Positions 35,224 to 44,925 of a stretch of 64,000 nucleotides of DNA are shown piece by piece. The stretch spans positions 1 to 64,000 of the forward strand of contig CALAYL010000049.1 in assembly GCA_937894725.1 (NCBI GenBank), in the 5' to 3' direction. The stretch comes from an uncultured Bacteroidota bacterium. GTDB taxonomy: Bacteria > Bacteroidota > Bacteroidia > Chitinophagales > LD1. Below the pieces are notes generated by a model that was not told where the DNA came from, did no database searches, and saw only the letters and a program-made list of their open reading frames with translations. Numbering within the stretch: the first letter of the stretch is position 1; every line of letters starts with the position of its first letter. Made by a program: the position numbers and the translations under genes.

Positions 35224-36678
35224 ATGCGTTTGTTCCCTCTTTTTCTTTTTATCGGACTATTTGGTCTATCACTTTCGCTCACCCAATGCAAAAAAGAACC
35301 TCCTATAAACGGCACAGGCATTAGCTTTACGACCGATACATTGACGTTTGATACGGTATTTACTTCGCTGGGTTCTACGACTCGCTATTTCAAAGTGAAA
35401 AACAATACCACTAAAGACATTACAATTTCCAACATACAACTCATGGGCCTTCAGGGCAATCAGTTTAGACTTAATGTTGATGGCGTATCGGGCAAAAGCT
35501 TTACTAATGTAGAAGTGCTCGCCAAAGACAGCATGTATGTATTTGTAGAAGTGACCGTAAACCCCAATGCCTCAAACGCACCTTTTGTGATACAAGATGA
35601 AGTCGTATTTTCGGTTAAAGGGCAAGTTCAAAAAGTAATACTCGAAGCTTGGGGTCAAAATGCTTACTATCACTTAGGCGAACAGTATTCGACCTCAAAC
35701 CCACCTGGGCTTTGGCTTACAGATAAACCACACATCATTCTCGCTAAAAGAGATAGTTTTCCGGGCATGGAAGTCAAAGCGGGGGTTACACTCAATATTC
35801 CATCAGGAGCTCGTTTGTTTTTCGGGCCTGGAGCGCTACTTTCTGTTGATGGCACCTTGAATGCTTTGTCAAATCAAGGCGATAGTATTTCGTTTGATGG
35901 TCTTCGGTTAGAATCTTTCTATCAAGATAGGCCTGGCCAGTGGTTAGGGATTATTTTTGGGCGTACTGCCAAAATATATATGAGAAGTTGCATGATTACC
36001 GAATCCACATTTGGCCTCTCTGATGAGCATATTTTGAACGTACTAGTAGGAAAGCGTATCACTACTTCTGCCCTGCCCAGTTATGGCAGCGCCACTCCTG
36101 AAATAACACTCGATAAATGTATCATCAAGCACACGGCTGGCACAGCGCTCACGGCTATATCGACTAAGCTGAGGGCTACTAATTGCCTTCTCCATACGGC
36201 TGGGGGCAATGTTACTGGACTTTTCCTAGGGGGCGATTATGAATTTACTCATTGCACTATGGCGAATGTTTACACCAAATATGTAGATCATCGATCGCCT
36301 TGTCTGGTAGTAGCAGATAGAATAGTAGATATTGATAACACCCCTATCTCAAACCCCAACTTGACCGCAAAGTTTACGAACTGCATCGTATATGGCAATC
36401 TGCAAGATGAATTTGGTTTTGTAACCGCTTTGCCTTCGAGCCAGATTACATTCGAAAATTGTTTACTTAAAACTGATGTAGATTCTTTCGCTATGGTAGG
36501 CAATACAAATTGCACATTGAACAAAGACCCGAAATTTAAAGACTCTACTAAAGAAATATATACTCCCGACAGTATCCCATCGCCCGCAGTCAATAGTGGC
36601 AAAGTCACTGGTATCACCAACGATTTATTTTATAAACTCCGAGATGCATTGCCTGATATGGGTGCTTTGGAATGGTAA
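35224..36678 (+). CDS. Parallel beta-helix lipoprotein
   Basis: 484 residues. The lipoprotein signal ends in LTQC (Cys22). An N-terminal Ig-like or choice-of-anchor segment (about 30-145, TTDTLTFDTVFTSLGSTTRY) is followed by a right-handed beta-helix (about 165-470), seen as repeated short strands with N-C or T-C turns (RATNCLLHTAGG, KFTNCIVYGNL, TFENCLLKT). It ends in DMGALEW, the end motif of Bacteroidota choice-of-anchor helix proteins. The fold suggests polysaccharide binding or cleavage, but no catalytic triad is visible. It is 20 bp upstream of the patatin gene on the same strand. Confidence 0.8.
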   Translation: MRLFPLFLFIGLFGLSLSLTQCKKEPPINGTGISFTTDTLTFDTVFTSLGSTTRYFKVKNNTTKDITISNIQLMGLQGNQFRLNVDGVSGKSFTNVEVLAKDSMYVFVEVTVNPNASNAPFVIQDEVVFSVKGQVQKVILEAWGQNAYYHLGEQYSTSNPPGLWLTDKPHIILAKRDSFPGMEVKAGVTLNIPSGARLFFGPGALLSVDGTLNALSNQGDSISFDGLRLESFYQDRPGQWLGIIFGRTAKIYMRSCMITESTFGLSDEHILNVLVGKRITTSALPSYGSATPEITLDKCIIKHTAGTALTAISTKLRATNCLLHTAGGNVTGLFLGGDYEFTHCTMANVYTKYVDHRSPCLVVADRIVDIDNTPISNPNLTAKFTNCIVYGNLQDEFGFVTALPSSQITFENCLLKTDVDSFAMVGNTNCTLNKDPKFKDSTKEIYTPDSIPSPAVNSGKVTGITNDLFYKLRDALPDMGALEW

Positions 36679-36697
36679 AAATTACTAGCTTTAGTGC

Positions 36698-38911
36698 ATG
36701 GGTATCCTAAAAAAAATATATTACTTTTTTCCAGTACAGCTACTGCTTTTAAACCTCCGAAAATACCCTGCATTTCTCCTTACGTGGCTGCTATGCTTTG
36801 GTATAGCTACAGGTGTAATCGGCATAGAGTACGGAGCTCCCAATCTATTTTTTGACCCTGAATATCTAGGCAAAACTGGCTATCTAAGTTTTGCATTGGT
36901 AGGTATCGGTTTCGGCTCATTTTTTGTAGCATGGAATCTCAATTGCTATATACTCCACAATCATCGTTTTCCATTTTTGACACGGTATAAAAAACCCATG
37001 GGGCTTTTTTTTCTTAACAATGCCATCATTCCTATCATCTTTATCGTAGGTTATTTTCGAAATGTAATTATTTACCAACGACAATATGAGTACAGCACCT
37101 ATAAACATATCGCTATCGACTTACTAGGGTTTACTGCTGGCGCGTCTTTGATCATATTGCTCACCGCATTTTATTACTCTTTTACCAATCGCGAAAAGTT
37201 ATACTCCAAAGAAGACAAAAGCAAACGATGGAGATTTTGGATTATGAAAAGAGAATTCTTTTCATACGACCAAGATGAGCGGGTAAAGGTGACTTCTTTT
37301 TTATCGAGAGGTATCCATATCGTAAATATAGACCCACTCCTGCCTACCGAATACGAAGATGCTCGGTTGGTTTTTCGTCAACATCACCTCAATGCACTCT
37401 TAGCTCAAGGAGTCATTTTTATCATCATTATATCGATTGGTTTTTATATCGAAAATCCCATTTTTCAGCTGCCTGTAATCGGTAGCGCACTCCTCTTTTT
37501 ATCCCTCCTGATTTCTATTTTTGGAAGCCTCACCTACTGGACAGGACGCTGGGCAACGGTGATGATAATTTGTATTTTGATTTTTACGAACTATCTCAGC
37601 CAGTTTGATTTTCTGGGTTATAAAAGTGCTGCTTATGGACTTACCTACAATATAGATAACCTACGAAAATACAGTATGCAAGAATTTAGGGACCTAGCCT
37701 CTGATAGCAATATTCGTGAAGACTCTCGTTATTTTACCGCCATTTTAAATAACTGGAAGAAAAAGCAACCTCGTGCCACAAAACCCAAACTCCTTTTTAT
37801 CAATGCCAGTGGTGGTGGCTCTAGAGCCAGTATGTTTAGCACCGTTATACTTCAGCATGCAGATAGTTTACTCCAAAACACCCTCTTCGACCGCATCTTT
37901 ATGATGAGCGGTGCATCTGGTGGCATGTTTGGATTAGCTACTATTCGAGAATTGTTTTTGGAAAAAAAACTAGGCGCTTATATTGATTTGACAGATAAAA
38001 AATATGCCCGACAGCTGGCAGGCGACCTACTTAATCCTATGTTTATATCTATGCTCAGCAATGATATTTTACTCCCTATTCATAAGTTTAAGTTTGATAG
38101 TATCACTTACTTTAGAGATAGAGGATATATGATGGAGCAACAGTTTATAAAAAATGTAGAAGGCAGATTAAACAAACGGGTGAGCGATTATAAGAGTTTT
38201 GAATACAGTGGACTGATTCCATTGCTCACTATGCATACTACAGTGATAAACGATTCAAGGAGATTTTTTATTAGTCCACATCCTGTAAGTTTTTTGATGC
38301 GTCAGCGAAAAGAGTATCAATCTAATACTTTACCAGAAATAGATGCGATTGATTTTGGTGCTTTCTTCAAAAATCAACGCGGCAATAATCTTCGATTTAC
38401 TTCCGCACTACGTATGAATGCTACTTTCCCATTCATTCTTCCAAACACCCAATTGCCGACAGATCCACCTACCTTTGTGATGGATGGTGGTGCCGCTGAT
38501 AATTTTGGCACTGAGACTTCACTTAGATTTATTCAAACCTTTAGAGATTGGATTAATCAAAATACAAGTGGCGTAATTATTATTCAAATTAGAGATACTA
38601 AAAAAGAGGATGACCTAAGTACCTATTATGAAAAGAAAACTGTGTTAAGTCAGATGCTCGACCCTATTGGCCAATTTATTTCTAACTTAGAAAACTATCA
38701 AGATTTTAGAGTAGATCAACAGCTCAACTCTATCAATTTGAATGTAAAATTACAGATGGTCACATTTGAGTATGTACCTGAAAAGAAAGAAGAGAAAGCC
38801 GCTCTCAGCTTACATCTTACCGAGCGAGAAAAGCGCGATATTTTTAGCGCAGTACATTCAACAAACAATACAAAAGCATTTATACTTTTAGATAAATGGC
38901 TAAAGGAGTAA
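36698..38911 (+). CDS. Patatin-like phospholipase with N-terminal membrane domain
   Basis: 737 residues. The N-terminal about 330 residues hold about seven hydrophobic helices. The cytoplasmic C-terminal part is a patatin lipase with the oxyanion loop NASGGGSRASMF, the nucleophile elbow MSGASGGMFG and the catalytic Asp in FVMDGGAADNFG, so the Ser-Asp dyad is complete. Patatins act on membrane phospholipids. The fused membrane domain is unusual, since most bacterial patatins are soluble or exported. It follows the beta-helix lipoprotein by 20 bp and ends 16 bp before the convergent secA stop. Confidence 0.88.
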   Translation: MGILKKIYYFFPVQLLLLNLRKYPAFLLTWLLCFGIATGVIGIEYGAPNLFFDPEYLGKTGYLSFALVGIGFGSFFVAWNLNCYILHNHRFPFLTRYKKPMGLFFLNNAIIPIIFIVGYFRNVIIYQRQYEYSTYKHIAIDLLGFTAGASLIILLTAFYYSFTNREKLYSKEDKSKRWRFWIMKREFFSYDQDERVKVTSFLSRGIHIVNIDPLLPTEYEDARLVFRQHHLNALLAQGVIFIIIISIGFYIENPIFQLPVIGSALLFLSLLISIFGSLTYWTGRWATVMIICILIFTNYLSQFDFLGYKSAAYGLTYNIDNLRKYSMQEFRDLASDSNIREDSRYFTAILNNWKKKQPRATKPKLLFINASGGGSRASMFSTVILQHADSLLQNTLFDRIFMMSGASGGMFGLATIRELFLEKKLGAYIDLTDKKYARQLAGDLLNPMFISMLSNDILLPIHKFKFDSITYFRDRGYMMEQQFIKNVEGRLNKRVSDYKSFEYSGLIPLLTMHTTVINDSRRFFISPHPVSFLMRQRKEYQSNTLPEIDAIDFGAFFKNQRGNNLRFTSALRMNATFPFILPNTQLPTDPPTFVMDGGAADNFGTETSLRFIQTFRDWINQNTSGVIIIQIRDTKKEDDLSTYYEKKTVLSQMLDPIGQFISNLENYQDFRVDQQLNSINLNVKLQMVTFEYVPEKKEEKAALSLHLTEREKRDIFSAVHSTNNTKAFILLDKWLKE

Positions 38912-38912
38912 A

Positions 38913-38944
38913 CATGGTAAAGAAGCTTATGCTTCTTTACCATG
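38913..38944. repeat. 14-bp inverted repeat between convergent patatin and secA genes
   Basis: CATGGTAAAGAAGC and its exact complement flank TTAT. The right arm encodes the last residues of SecA (HGKEA) and the TTAT centre contains its stop. No T-run follows on either strand, so this is at best a weak terminator. Confidence 0.6.
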
Positions 38945-41900
38945 ACATTGCTTAAATTTTTTACCGCTACCACATGGGCAAGGCTCATTTCTTCCTATCT
39001 GAGGTCCTGAACGTACTGGCTCTTGTTTTCGTTCATGTGTAGGCACATCTCCAGGATTTCCTTGAGCATCTATCTCCTCTTTGTTCGTTTGTAGCTTGCT
39101 CATGTCAGTCTCCTCTACACGTCCTTCTCTTACCTGATTTGCGTTATTATCGCTCGATGGCAAATGGGCTTTAAACAAGAAAGTCGCTATCTCCCCATTG
39201 ACTTGCGAAACCAAGCGTTTGAACAAATTAAATGATTCGATTTTATAAATTACTAATGGATCCTTCTGCTCAAAATGTGCGGTCTGCACTTCTTGCTTCA
39301 AATCGTCCATAAGGCGCAGGTGGTCTTTCCAGGCTTCATCTATGATAGCTAGCGAAACTGATTTTTCAAAATGCTTCCACAAATCTTTTCCTTGGTTTTC
39401 TACTACTGTTTTGAGATGTACCAGTACATTCAATCCTCTCTTAGCATCAGAAAATGGAATAGCAATCATGTTTATACTATCACCTCTATCGCGATAAATA
39501 TTGGTCAAAATAGGTAAGCTCATACTCACTACCTCAGCGGCTTTCTGCTTATAAACAGTAGATACTGTTTCAAACAACTTTTCGGTTAAACTCACAGCAC
39601 TATCTTTCATAAATTCGTCCTTAGAAACAGGACTATCTATACCAAAAAACTTGACTAGATCTAGCTCAAATCCTTCGTAATCCTTGATAGGCGAAAAGGT
39701 GTGTGCAATCTCATCGCACAAATCAAAAAGGGCATTTTGAATATCGAGTGAAAGTCGCTCTCCGAAGAGGGCATGCTTGCGTTTGCCATAAATCACTTCA
39801 CGCTGGCGGTTCATCACATCATCGTATTCGAGCAAACGTTTACGAATACCAAAGTTGTTTTCTTCTACTTTCTTTTGCGCACGTTCGATAGATTTTGTAA
39901 TCATGCTGTGCTGAATCACTTCGCCATCTTCGTAGCCCAATTTATCCATCACTTTTGAGATTCGCTCTGATCCGAAAAGGCGCATCAAATCATCTTCAAG
40001 CGAAACATAAAACTGAGATGAACCTGGATCACCTTGACGACCAGCTCTACCTCTAAGCTGCCTATCTACCCTTCGCGAATCATGTCGCTCTGAGCCTATG
40101 ATAGCCAATCCGCCTGCTGCCTTTACTTTATCTGAAATTTTAATATCCGTACCTCTACCAGCCATGTTGGTAGCTATGGTCACCGCTCCATCCATACCTG
40201 CACTCTCTACTATCTCCGCCTCCCGTTGGTGATGCTTTGCATTGAGTACATTATGTTTCACTTTGCGAATCGTAAGCATACGGCTCAAAAGCTCCGATAC
40301 TTCAACGTTGGTCGTTCCAACGAGCACAGGTCTTTCTGCCTTGGTTAGCGCTTCGATCTCTTCGATTATCGCATTGTATTTTTCACGTTTAGTTTTATAA
40401 ATCAAATCTTCTCTATCATCGCGGATGATAGGGCGATTGGTAGGGATAGTAGATACATCGAGCTTGTAGATATCCCAAAGCTCACCCGCCTCGGTGATAG
40501 CTGTACCAGTCATACCGCACAGTTTATGAAACATCCTAAAATAATTTTGCAAAGTGATAGTCGCCATAGTCTGAGATGCAGCCTCAATTTTTACACTTTC
40601 TTTGGCTTCGATAGCTTGGTGCAAACCATCTGAATATCTACGTCCGTCTAGAATACGACCCGTATTTTCATCCACGATTTTCACCTTATTTTCCATCACT
40701 ACATATTGAATATCTTTTTCAAAAATAGTGTAGGCTTTGAGCAATTGTTGTACGGTATGGATACGCTCTGTTTTTTCACCAAAGTCAGACATGAGCGTTT
40801 CTTTTTTCTTCAATTTTTCCTCAGCAGAAAGTGTCGATTTTTCAATTTCTGCCACAGCAGAACCTACATCTGGTATTACAAAAAAGTGTGGATCTTCTCC
40901 TGCTCCAGTGATAAGTTCTATTCCCTTATCTGTAAGGTCAACTGAGTTGTTTTTTTCATCAATGGTAAAATAAAGTTCCTTGTCTGCATGGGGCATTTGT
41001 TTTTGTTGTTCGGCCAAAAAATAATTTTCAGCATCACGCATTACTTGCATCATACCTGGCTCAGACAAAAATTTTATCAATGCACTATTTCTAGGATAAC
41101 CTCTAAATGAACGGAAAAGGGCGATACCTCCTTCACCTTCTTTCACGCCTGTACTGCCTTCTTTTATCAATCGTTTAGCATCAATCAAAAACTGATTACA
41201 CACCTTACGCTGCGCCTCTACAAGTTTTGAGATACGTGGCTTGAGTTCAAAAAACTGCTGTTCATCATTGCTCTCCACTTGACCTGAAATAATGAGCGGA
41301 GTACGTGCGTCATCTATCAATACCGAATCCACCTCATCTACCATCGCAAAATGGTGTTTACGCTGTACCATTTCATCAGGATTATTGACCATATTATCTC
41401 TCAAATAGTCAAAGCCAAATTCATTGTTAGTGCCATAAGTGATATCTGCGTTATAGGCATTTTTTCGGGCATCAGAGTGGGGTTGATAAAGATCTATACA
41501 ATCTACTCGCAAACCCAAGAAGTTAAAAATAGGTGCATTCCATTCCGAGTCACGTTGGGCGAGGTAGTTATTCACTGTTACGATATGCACCCCCTCTCCT
41601 GCCAATGCATTGAGATATGCCGGCAGTGTAGCCACGAGCGTTTTTCCCTCACCGGTAGCCATTTCGGCTACTTTACCTTGATGCAAAATAATCCCTCCAA
41701 TGAGCTGTACATCGTAGTGGATCATATTCCATTTTACGGTATTGCCTGCGGCTTTCCACTCATTGTGATATACTACAGAGTTACCTTCGATTTTGATACT
41801 CGGATTTTTTACAGACAAAAACTTATCTAAATCAGTAGCTGTAGCTGACAATTCTGTATGCTGTGTAAATCGTCTAGCCGTTTCTTTTACTACTGCAAAA

Positions 41901-42238
41901 GCTTCTGGCAAAATCGCTAATAACACATCTTCGAGACGTTGATCTTTCTCTTTCTTGAGGGCATCTATTTCTTTGTAAATTGTTTCCTTTCGTTGCAAAT
42001 CTTCCTCACTCTCTGCCTGTGTGTTGAGTGTATCCTTTTGCGTATCAAAATCAGCTAAGTACTCTTTGATTCTAGTTTTAAATTCGTTTGTCTTATTTCG
42101 AAGTGCATCGTTTGAAAGCGATGATAGCTTCTCATACTCTTGATTGATTTGCACTACGATGCTATCGAGTTTTTTGAGCTCTCTATTGTTTTTTGAACCA
42201 AAAAAAGAAGTAAGTAAGCGTTCTAATACATTTGCCAT
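38927..42238 (-). CDS. secA: Preprotein translocase ATPase SecA
   Basis: 1103 residues, about 200 longer than the Escherichia coli protein, which is normal for Bacteroidota. Walker A MATGEGKTLVATLPAYL, the DEAD-box VDEVDSVLIDDARTPLI, ATNMAGRGTDI and QLRGRAGRQGDPGSSQFY motor motifs are all intact. The C-terminal zinc-binding tail RNEPCPCGSGKKFKQCHG is complete, and it contacts SecB and lipids. It drives Sec export, on which all the signal peptides in this window depend. It is transcribed alone. A perfect 16-bp A/T palindrome (42267-42282) lies 29 bp upstream of the ATG. Confidence 0.98.
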   Translation of the reverse strand: MANVLERLLTSFFGSKNNRELKKLDSIVVQINQEYEKLSSLSNDALRNKTNEFKTRIKEYLADFDTQKDTLNTQAESEEDLQRKETIYKEIDALKKEKDQRLEDVLLAILPEAFAVVKETARRFTQHTELSATATDLDKFLSVKNPSIKIEGNSVVYHNEWKAAGNTVKWNMIHYDVQLIGGIILHQGKVAEMATGEGKTLVATLPAYLNALAGEGVHIVTVNNYLAQRDSEWNAPIFNFLGLRVDCIDLYQPHSDARKNAYNADITYGTNNEFGFDYLRDNMVNNPDEMVQRKHHFAMVDEVDSVLIDDARTPLIISGQVESNDEQQFFELKPRISKLVEAQRKVCNQFLIDAKRLIKEGSTGVKEGEGGIALFRSFRGYPRNSALIKFLSEPGMMQVMRDAENYFLAEQQKQMPHADKELYFTIDEKNNSVDLTDKGIELITGAGEDPHFFVIPDVGSAVAEIEKSTLSAEEKLKKKETLMSDFGEKTERIHTVQQLLKAYTIFEKDIQYVVMENKVKIVDENTGRILDGRRYSDGLHQAIEAKESVKIEAASQTMATITLQNYFRMFHKLCGMTGTAITEAGELWDIYKLDVSTIPTNRPIIRDDREDLIYKTKREKYNAIIEEIEALTKAERPVLVGTTNVEVSELLSRMLTIRKVKHNVLNAKHHQREAEIVESAGMDGAVTIATNMAGRGTDIKISDKVKAAGGLAIIGSERHDSRRVDRQLRGRAGRQGDPGSSQFYVSLEDDLMRLFGSERISKVMDKLGYEDGEVIQHSMITKSIERAQKKVEENNFGIRKRLLEYDDVMNRQREVIYGKRKHALFGERLSLDIQNALFDLCDEIAHTFSPIKDYEGFELDLVKFFGIDSPVSKDEFMKDSAVSLTEKLFETVSTVYKQKAAEVVSMSLPILTNIYRDRGDSINMIAIPFSDAKRGLNVLVHLKTVVENQGKDLWKHFEKSVSLAIIDEAWKDHLRLMDDLKQEVQTAHFEQKDPLVIYKIESFNLFKRLVSQVNGEIATFLFKAHLPSSDNNANQVREGRVEETDMSKLQTNKEEIDAQGNPGDVPTHERKQEPVRSGPQIGRNEPCPCGSGKKFKQCHGKEA

Positions 42239-42379
42239 GAAAGTGGTGTTCGTTTGATAGGGTTAAACTTTTTTAAAAAAGTCTGCTAAAATAAATTTTT
42301 GTTGCGATTATTTTTGGACAAAGGCTGTACCAGCTTATTTAATTACAGCATTTTGGCATAGATTTACGCAAAAGTGCCG

Positions 42380-42387
42380 TAAATTTG
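42380..42387 (+). promoter_or_regulatory. Candidate -7 element for the GGGP synthase operon
   Basis: TAAATTTG, an exact TAnnTTTG match, 38 bp before the ATG. A TTTTGG near 42350 is a possible -33, but the spacing of about 24 bp is long. Confidence 0.45.
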
Positions 42388-42424
42388 CCAACTTATTGGT
42401 TAATTGCAGACAAAATAACAGGGA

Positions 42425-43156
42425 ATGCCCCTTTACTACGAAGCCTTTTTAAAACATAGTGCCCAAAAACAGGTAGCCGCCCTTATCGACCCCGAAAAGG
42501 CCGAGGAGAAATATCTCTGGGAACTGATACAAGTGGCCAAAGCAACGCAGCTTGATTGGTTTTTTGTGGGTGGTAGTACGGTAATGTTTGAAGATTTAGA
42601 CCGTGTAGTCCGCTTTTTGAAAGGAAATAGTGCCATCCCAGTGATTTTATTTCCAGGTAGCGCCAATCAATTACATCCAAAAGCAGATGCAATTTTGTTT
42701 ATGAGCCTGTTGAGCGGTCGAAACCCTACATATCTCATCGATGAGCAAAAAAAAGCCGCACAGGCTGTATTTGACACAAAAATAGGCGTGATACCTACGG
42801 CCTATATTTTGATAGCAAGTGGGAGCCAATCTACTACTGCCAGGGTGAGCGATACCATGCCTATTGAGCAACTCGAAGAAGCTCGCCATACGGCACTCGC
42901 TGGTCAATACATGGGTATGCAAGCTGTGTACTTAGAGGCTGGTAGTGGCTCTGTCGAAACCATAAAAACCGATTGGATAATGGATATACGAAAGCATCTT
43001 TCGACCAAGCTGGTGGTAGGAGGAGGCATCAAAGATGGCTCTACGGCCAAAGCTATAGTGGATGCGGGGGCTGATGTGGTAGTGGTAGGTAATGCATTGG
43101 AAAACAAACCACAATTATTGAGTGAGATTTGTGCAGCGGTAAAAATTAAAGTATGA
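42425..43156 (+). CDS. Geranylgeranylglyceryl/heptaprenylglyceryl phosphate synthase (PcrB/GGGPS)
   Basis: 243 residues, a TIM barrel of the GGGPS group II kind found in Bacteroidota and archaea. Diagnostic segments are LIDPEK, FFVGGSTV, PVILFPGS, ILFMSLLSGRNP, the AYLE-like stretch AVYLEAGSGS, and the phosphate-binding VVGGGIKDG and ADVVVVGNALE. It joins glycerol-1-phosphate with a polyprenyl diphosphate through an ether bond, the archaeal lipid chemistry. The chain length used here cannot be read. The stop overlaps the ATG of rsgA (ATGA), so it leads a four-gene unit. Confidence 0.9.
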   Translation: MPLYYEAFLKHSAQKQVAALIDPEKAEEKYLWELIQVAKATQLDWFFVGGSTVMFEDLDRVVRFLKGNSAIPVILFPGSANQLHPKADAILFMSLLSGRNPTYLIDEQKKAAQAVFDTKIGVIPTAYILIASGSQSTTARVSDTMPIEQLEEARHTALAGQYMGMQAVYLEAGSGSVETIKTDWIMDIRKHLSTKLVVGGGIKDGSTAKAIVDAGADVVVVGNALENKPQLLSEICAAVKIKV

Positions 43157-44091
43157 TAGAAGGAGTAGTTCGAAAATCGACAGGAAGTTGGTATGAAGTA
43201 TGGATAGCCAATGACAGCTTGGTGATGGCTAGACTCAAAGGATTGATTCGCTTAGATTATAGCAAAGATACTAACCCAGTAGCTGTAGGCGATGTGGTAT
43301 ATCTAGAAAACGATGGCGATACCAACGACTGGATGATAGTGCAAGTCAAAGACCGCAAAAACTATATTGTACGTGCCTCGCCAAAACACAAAGGCGCAAG
43401 ACAGGTGATAGCCGCTAATTTAGACCAGTGTGTTTTGATAGCTACATTAGATTCACCTCGAACTTCAACTGGTTTTATCGACCGCTTTTTGATGGCCGCA
43501 GAGGCTTATGGAGTGCCCACTATCATTGTGTTTAACAAGCAAGACCTTCTTGACCCAAAAGGACAAAGTAAACAAAAAGCGACTCGCAACATTTATGAAC
43601 AAATAGGGTATCAAACAATCGAAACATCTACGGTGAGCGGAATAGGGCTAGAAGAATTAAAACAAGCTATGACAAAAAAAACGAGCTTGATTTTTGGTCA
43701 TTCGGGGGTTGGAAAATCTTCGTTGATGAATGCTATAGACCCTAGTCTCAATCTCCGTATTGGCGGGCTTTCTCGCTTTGCCAATAGAGGTATGCATACC
43801 ACTACCTTTGCAGAAATGTTTGCGCTAGATAATGATATAAAAGTAATCGACACTCCAGGGGTGAGAGAGTTTGGCCACCATAGTTTAGCACCTCATGAAG
43901 TGAGCCATTACTTCAAAGAAATGAGTGCTTTACTACCCCACTGTAAATTTAATAACTGTACCCATACAGATGAGCCCGACTGTGCTGTGATTGAAGCTTG
44001 GCACGAAAAATTAATATCAGAGGAGCGATACAAAAACTATCTGAACATCTATTTTGAGATTAAAACAAACTATAAATATTGGGAGCAATAA
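43153..44091 (+). CDS. rsgA: Ribosome small subunit-dependent GTPase A
   Basis: 312 residues. An N-terminal OB-fold (about 1-75), a circularly permuted GTPase with G4 NKQD before G1 GHSGVGKSSLMNA and G3 DTPGVREFG, and a C-terminal zinc module CKFNNCTHTDEPDC. It acts late in 30S subunit maturation. The start lies inside the GGGPS gene (4-bp overlap), and the next gene begins 3 bp after the stop. All motifs are intact and length is normal. Confidence 0.97.
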   Translation: MIEGVVRKSTGSWYEVWIANDSLVMARLKGLIRLDYSKDTNPVAVGDVVYLENDGDTNDWMIVQVKDRKNYIVRASPKHKGARQVIAANLDQCVLIATLDSPRTSTGFIDRFLMAAEAYGVPTIIVFNKQDLLDPKGQSKQKATRNIYEQIGYQTIETSTVSGIGLEELKQAMTKKTSLIFGHSGVGKSSLMNAIDPSLNLRIGGLSRFANRGMHTTTFAEMFALDNDIKVIDTPGVREFGHHSLAPHEVSHYFKEMSALLPHCKFNNCTHTDEPDCAVIEAWHEKLISEERYKNYLNIYFEIKTNYKYWEQ

Positions 44092-44094
44092 ATC

Positions 44095-44544
44095 ATGCGT
44101 ATTATCATACAACGAGTAAGTGAAGCAAGTGTAACTATCGAACAAAAACTACACGTAGCTATCCATCAAGGACTGCTGCTACTAGTGGGTTTTGAGGAAA
44201 TGGACAGTGAATCCGATATAACTTGGGCGGTAGCGAAAATAGCGCAAATGCGCATATTTAATGACAGTGAAAACAAGATGAATCTTTCAATAAAAGAGGT
44301 CAAGGGCGAAATATTGGCGGTATCACAGTTTACTCTATTTGCAGATACACGCAAAGGCAACCGACCTAGTTTTACAAGGGCTGCTCCACCTGCTGTGGCC
44401 ATTCCGCTGTACGAAAGTTTTAAGCAAAAAATGAGCGATTTTTTAGGCCAACAAATCCAGTCTGGGATTTTCGGAGCAGATATGAAAGTAAATATACTAA
44501 ATGATGGCCCAGTAACGATTTTGCTAGATTCAAAAAATAAATAA
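44095..44544 (+). CDS. dtd: D-aminoacyl-tRNA deacylase
   Basis: 149 residues. The family motifs MRIIIQRVSEASV at the start, AVSQFTLFADTRKGNRPSFTRAA and NDGPVTILLDS near the end are present. The SQFTL and GPVT motifs form the chiral-proofreading site that rejects L-amino acids. It removes D-amino acids (and Gly) from mischarged tRNA. It lies in the GGGPS-rsgA-dtd unit with 3-bp gaps on both sides. Confidence 0.96.
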   Translation: MRIIIQRVSEASVTIEQKLHVAIHQGLLLLVGFEEMDSESDITWAVAKIAQMRIFNDSENKMNLSIKEVKGEILAVSQFTLFADTRKGNRPSFTRAAPPAVAIPLYESFKQKMSDFLGQQIQSGIFGADMKVNILNDGPVTILLDSKNK

Positions 44545-44547
44545 GGT

Positions 44548-44925
44548 ATGAAAATTGCATTGATTAGACACACTATATTGAGTGTAATTTTAGGAATGAT
44601 GCTGTATATTGTCTTAAAGAATTATAGCCCGATAAAAGACTATACCACGTATTTATGGCTAAGTCTTTTGTTTCTAAATGTACTTTTCGTAATACTGTAT
44701 AGACTCATATTTATGACTATGCAAACGCAAAGTCAGCGTGCGTTTATGCCCCTTTTTGCTCTCACCTTTGGACTCAAATTTTTTAGCACTCTAGCCCTAT
44801 TGCTTTACTTGATATTCGTAGAAGGTATAAACAGTAAGGCTTTCGTACTACTCTTTTTCATGCAATATTTATCCTTTACATTTATGTGGATGTATGCCGT
44901 GTGGCAAAAATCTAGCTCAAAATAG
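44548..44925 (+). CDS. Small four-helix membrane protein of unknown function
   Basis: 125 residues, four predicted transmembrane helices (about 8-25, 35-55, 68-90, 96-118) with short loops. It follows dtd by 3 bp. The layout with a first helix IRHTILSVILGMMLYIVLKNY and a polar loop after helix 2 resembles small ATP synthase I-like or DUF-type membrane proteins, but the match is too weak to name. The last 14 bp overlap the convergent acyl-CoA dehydrogenase gene end, so neither gene has an intervening terminator. Confidence 0.75.
   Translation: MKIALIRHTILSVILGMMLYIVLKNYSPIKDYTTYLWLSLLFLNVLFVILYRLIFMTMQTQSQRAFMPLFALTFGLKFFSTLALLLYLIFVEGINSKAFVLLFFMQYLSFTFMWMYAVWQKSSSK

Noticed and set aside
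38913..38944. Strong bidirectional terminator between patatin and secA
   Set aside because: The inverted repeat has no T-run on either strand and its arm codes for the SecA end.
42267..42282. 16-bp A/T palindrome upstream of secA as an operator
   Set aside because: Simple T6A6 composition is common in AT-rich leaders, so no function can be supported.
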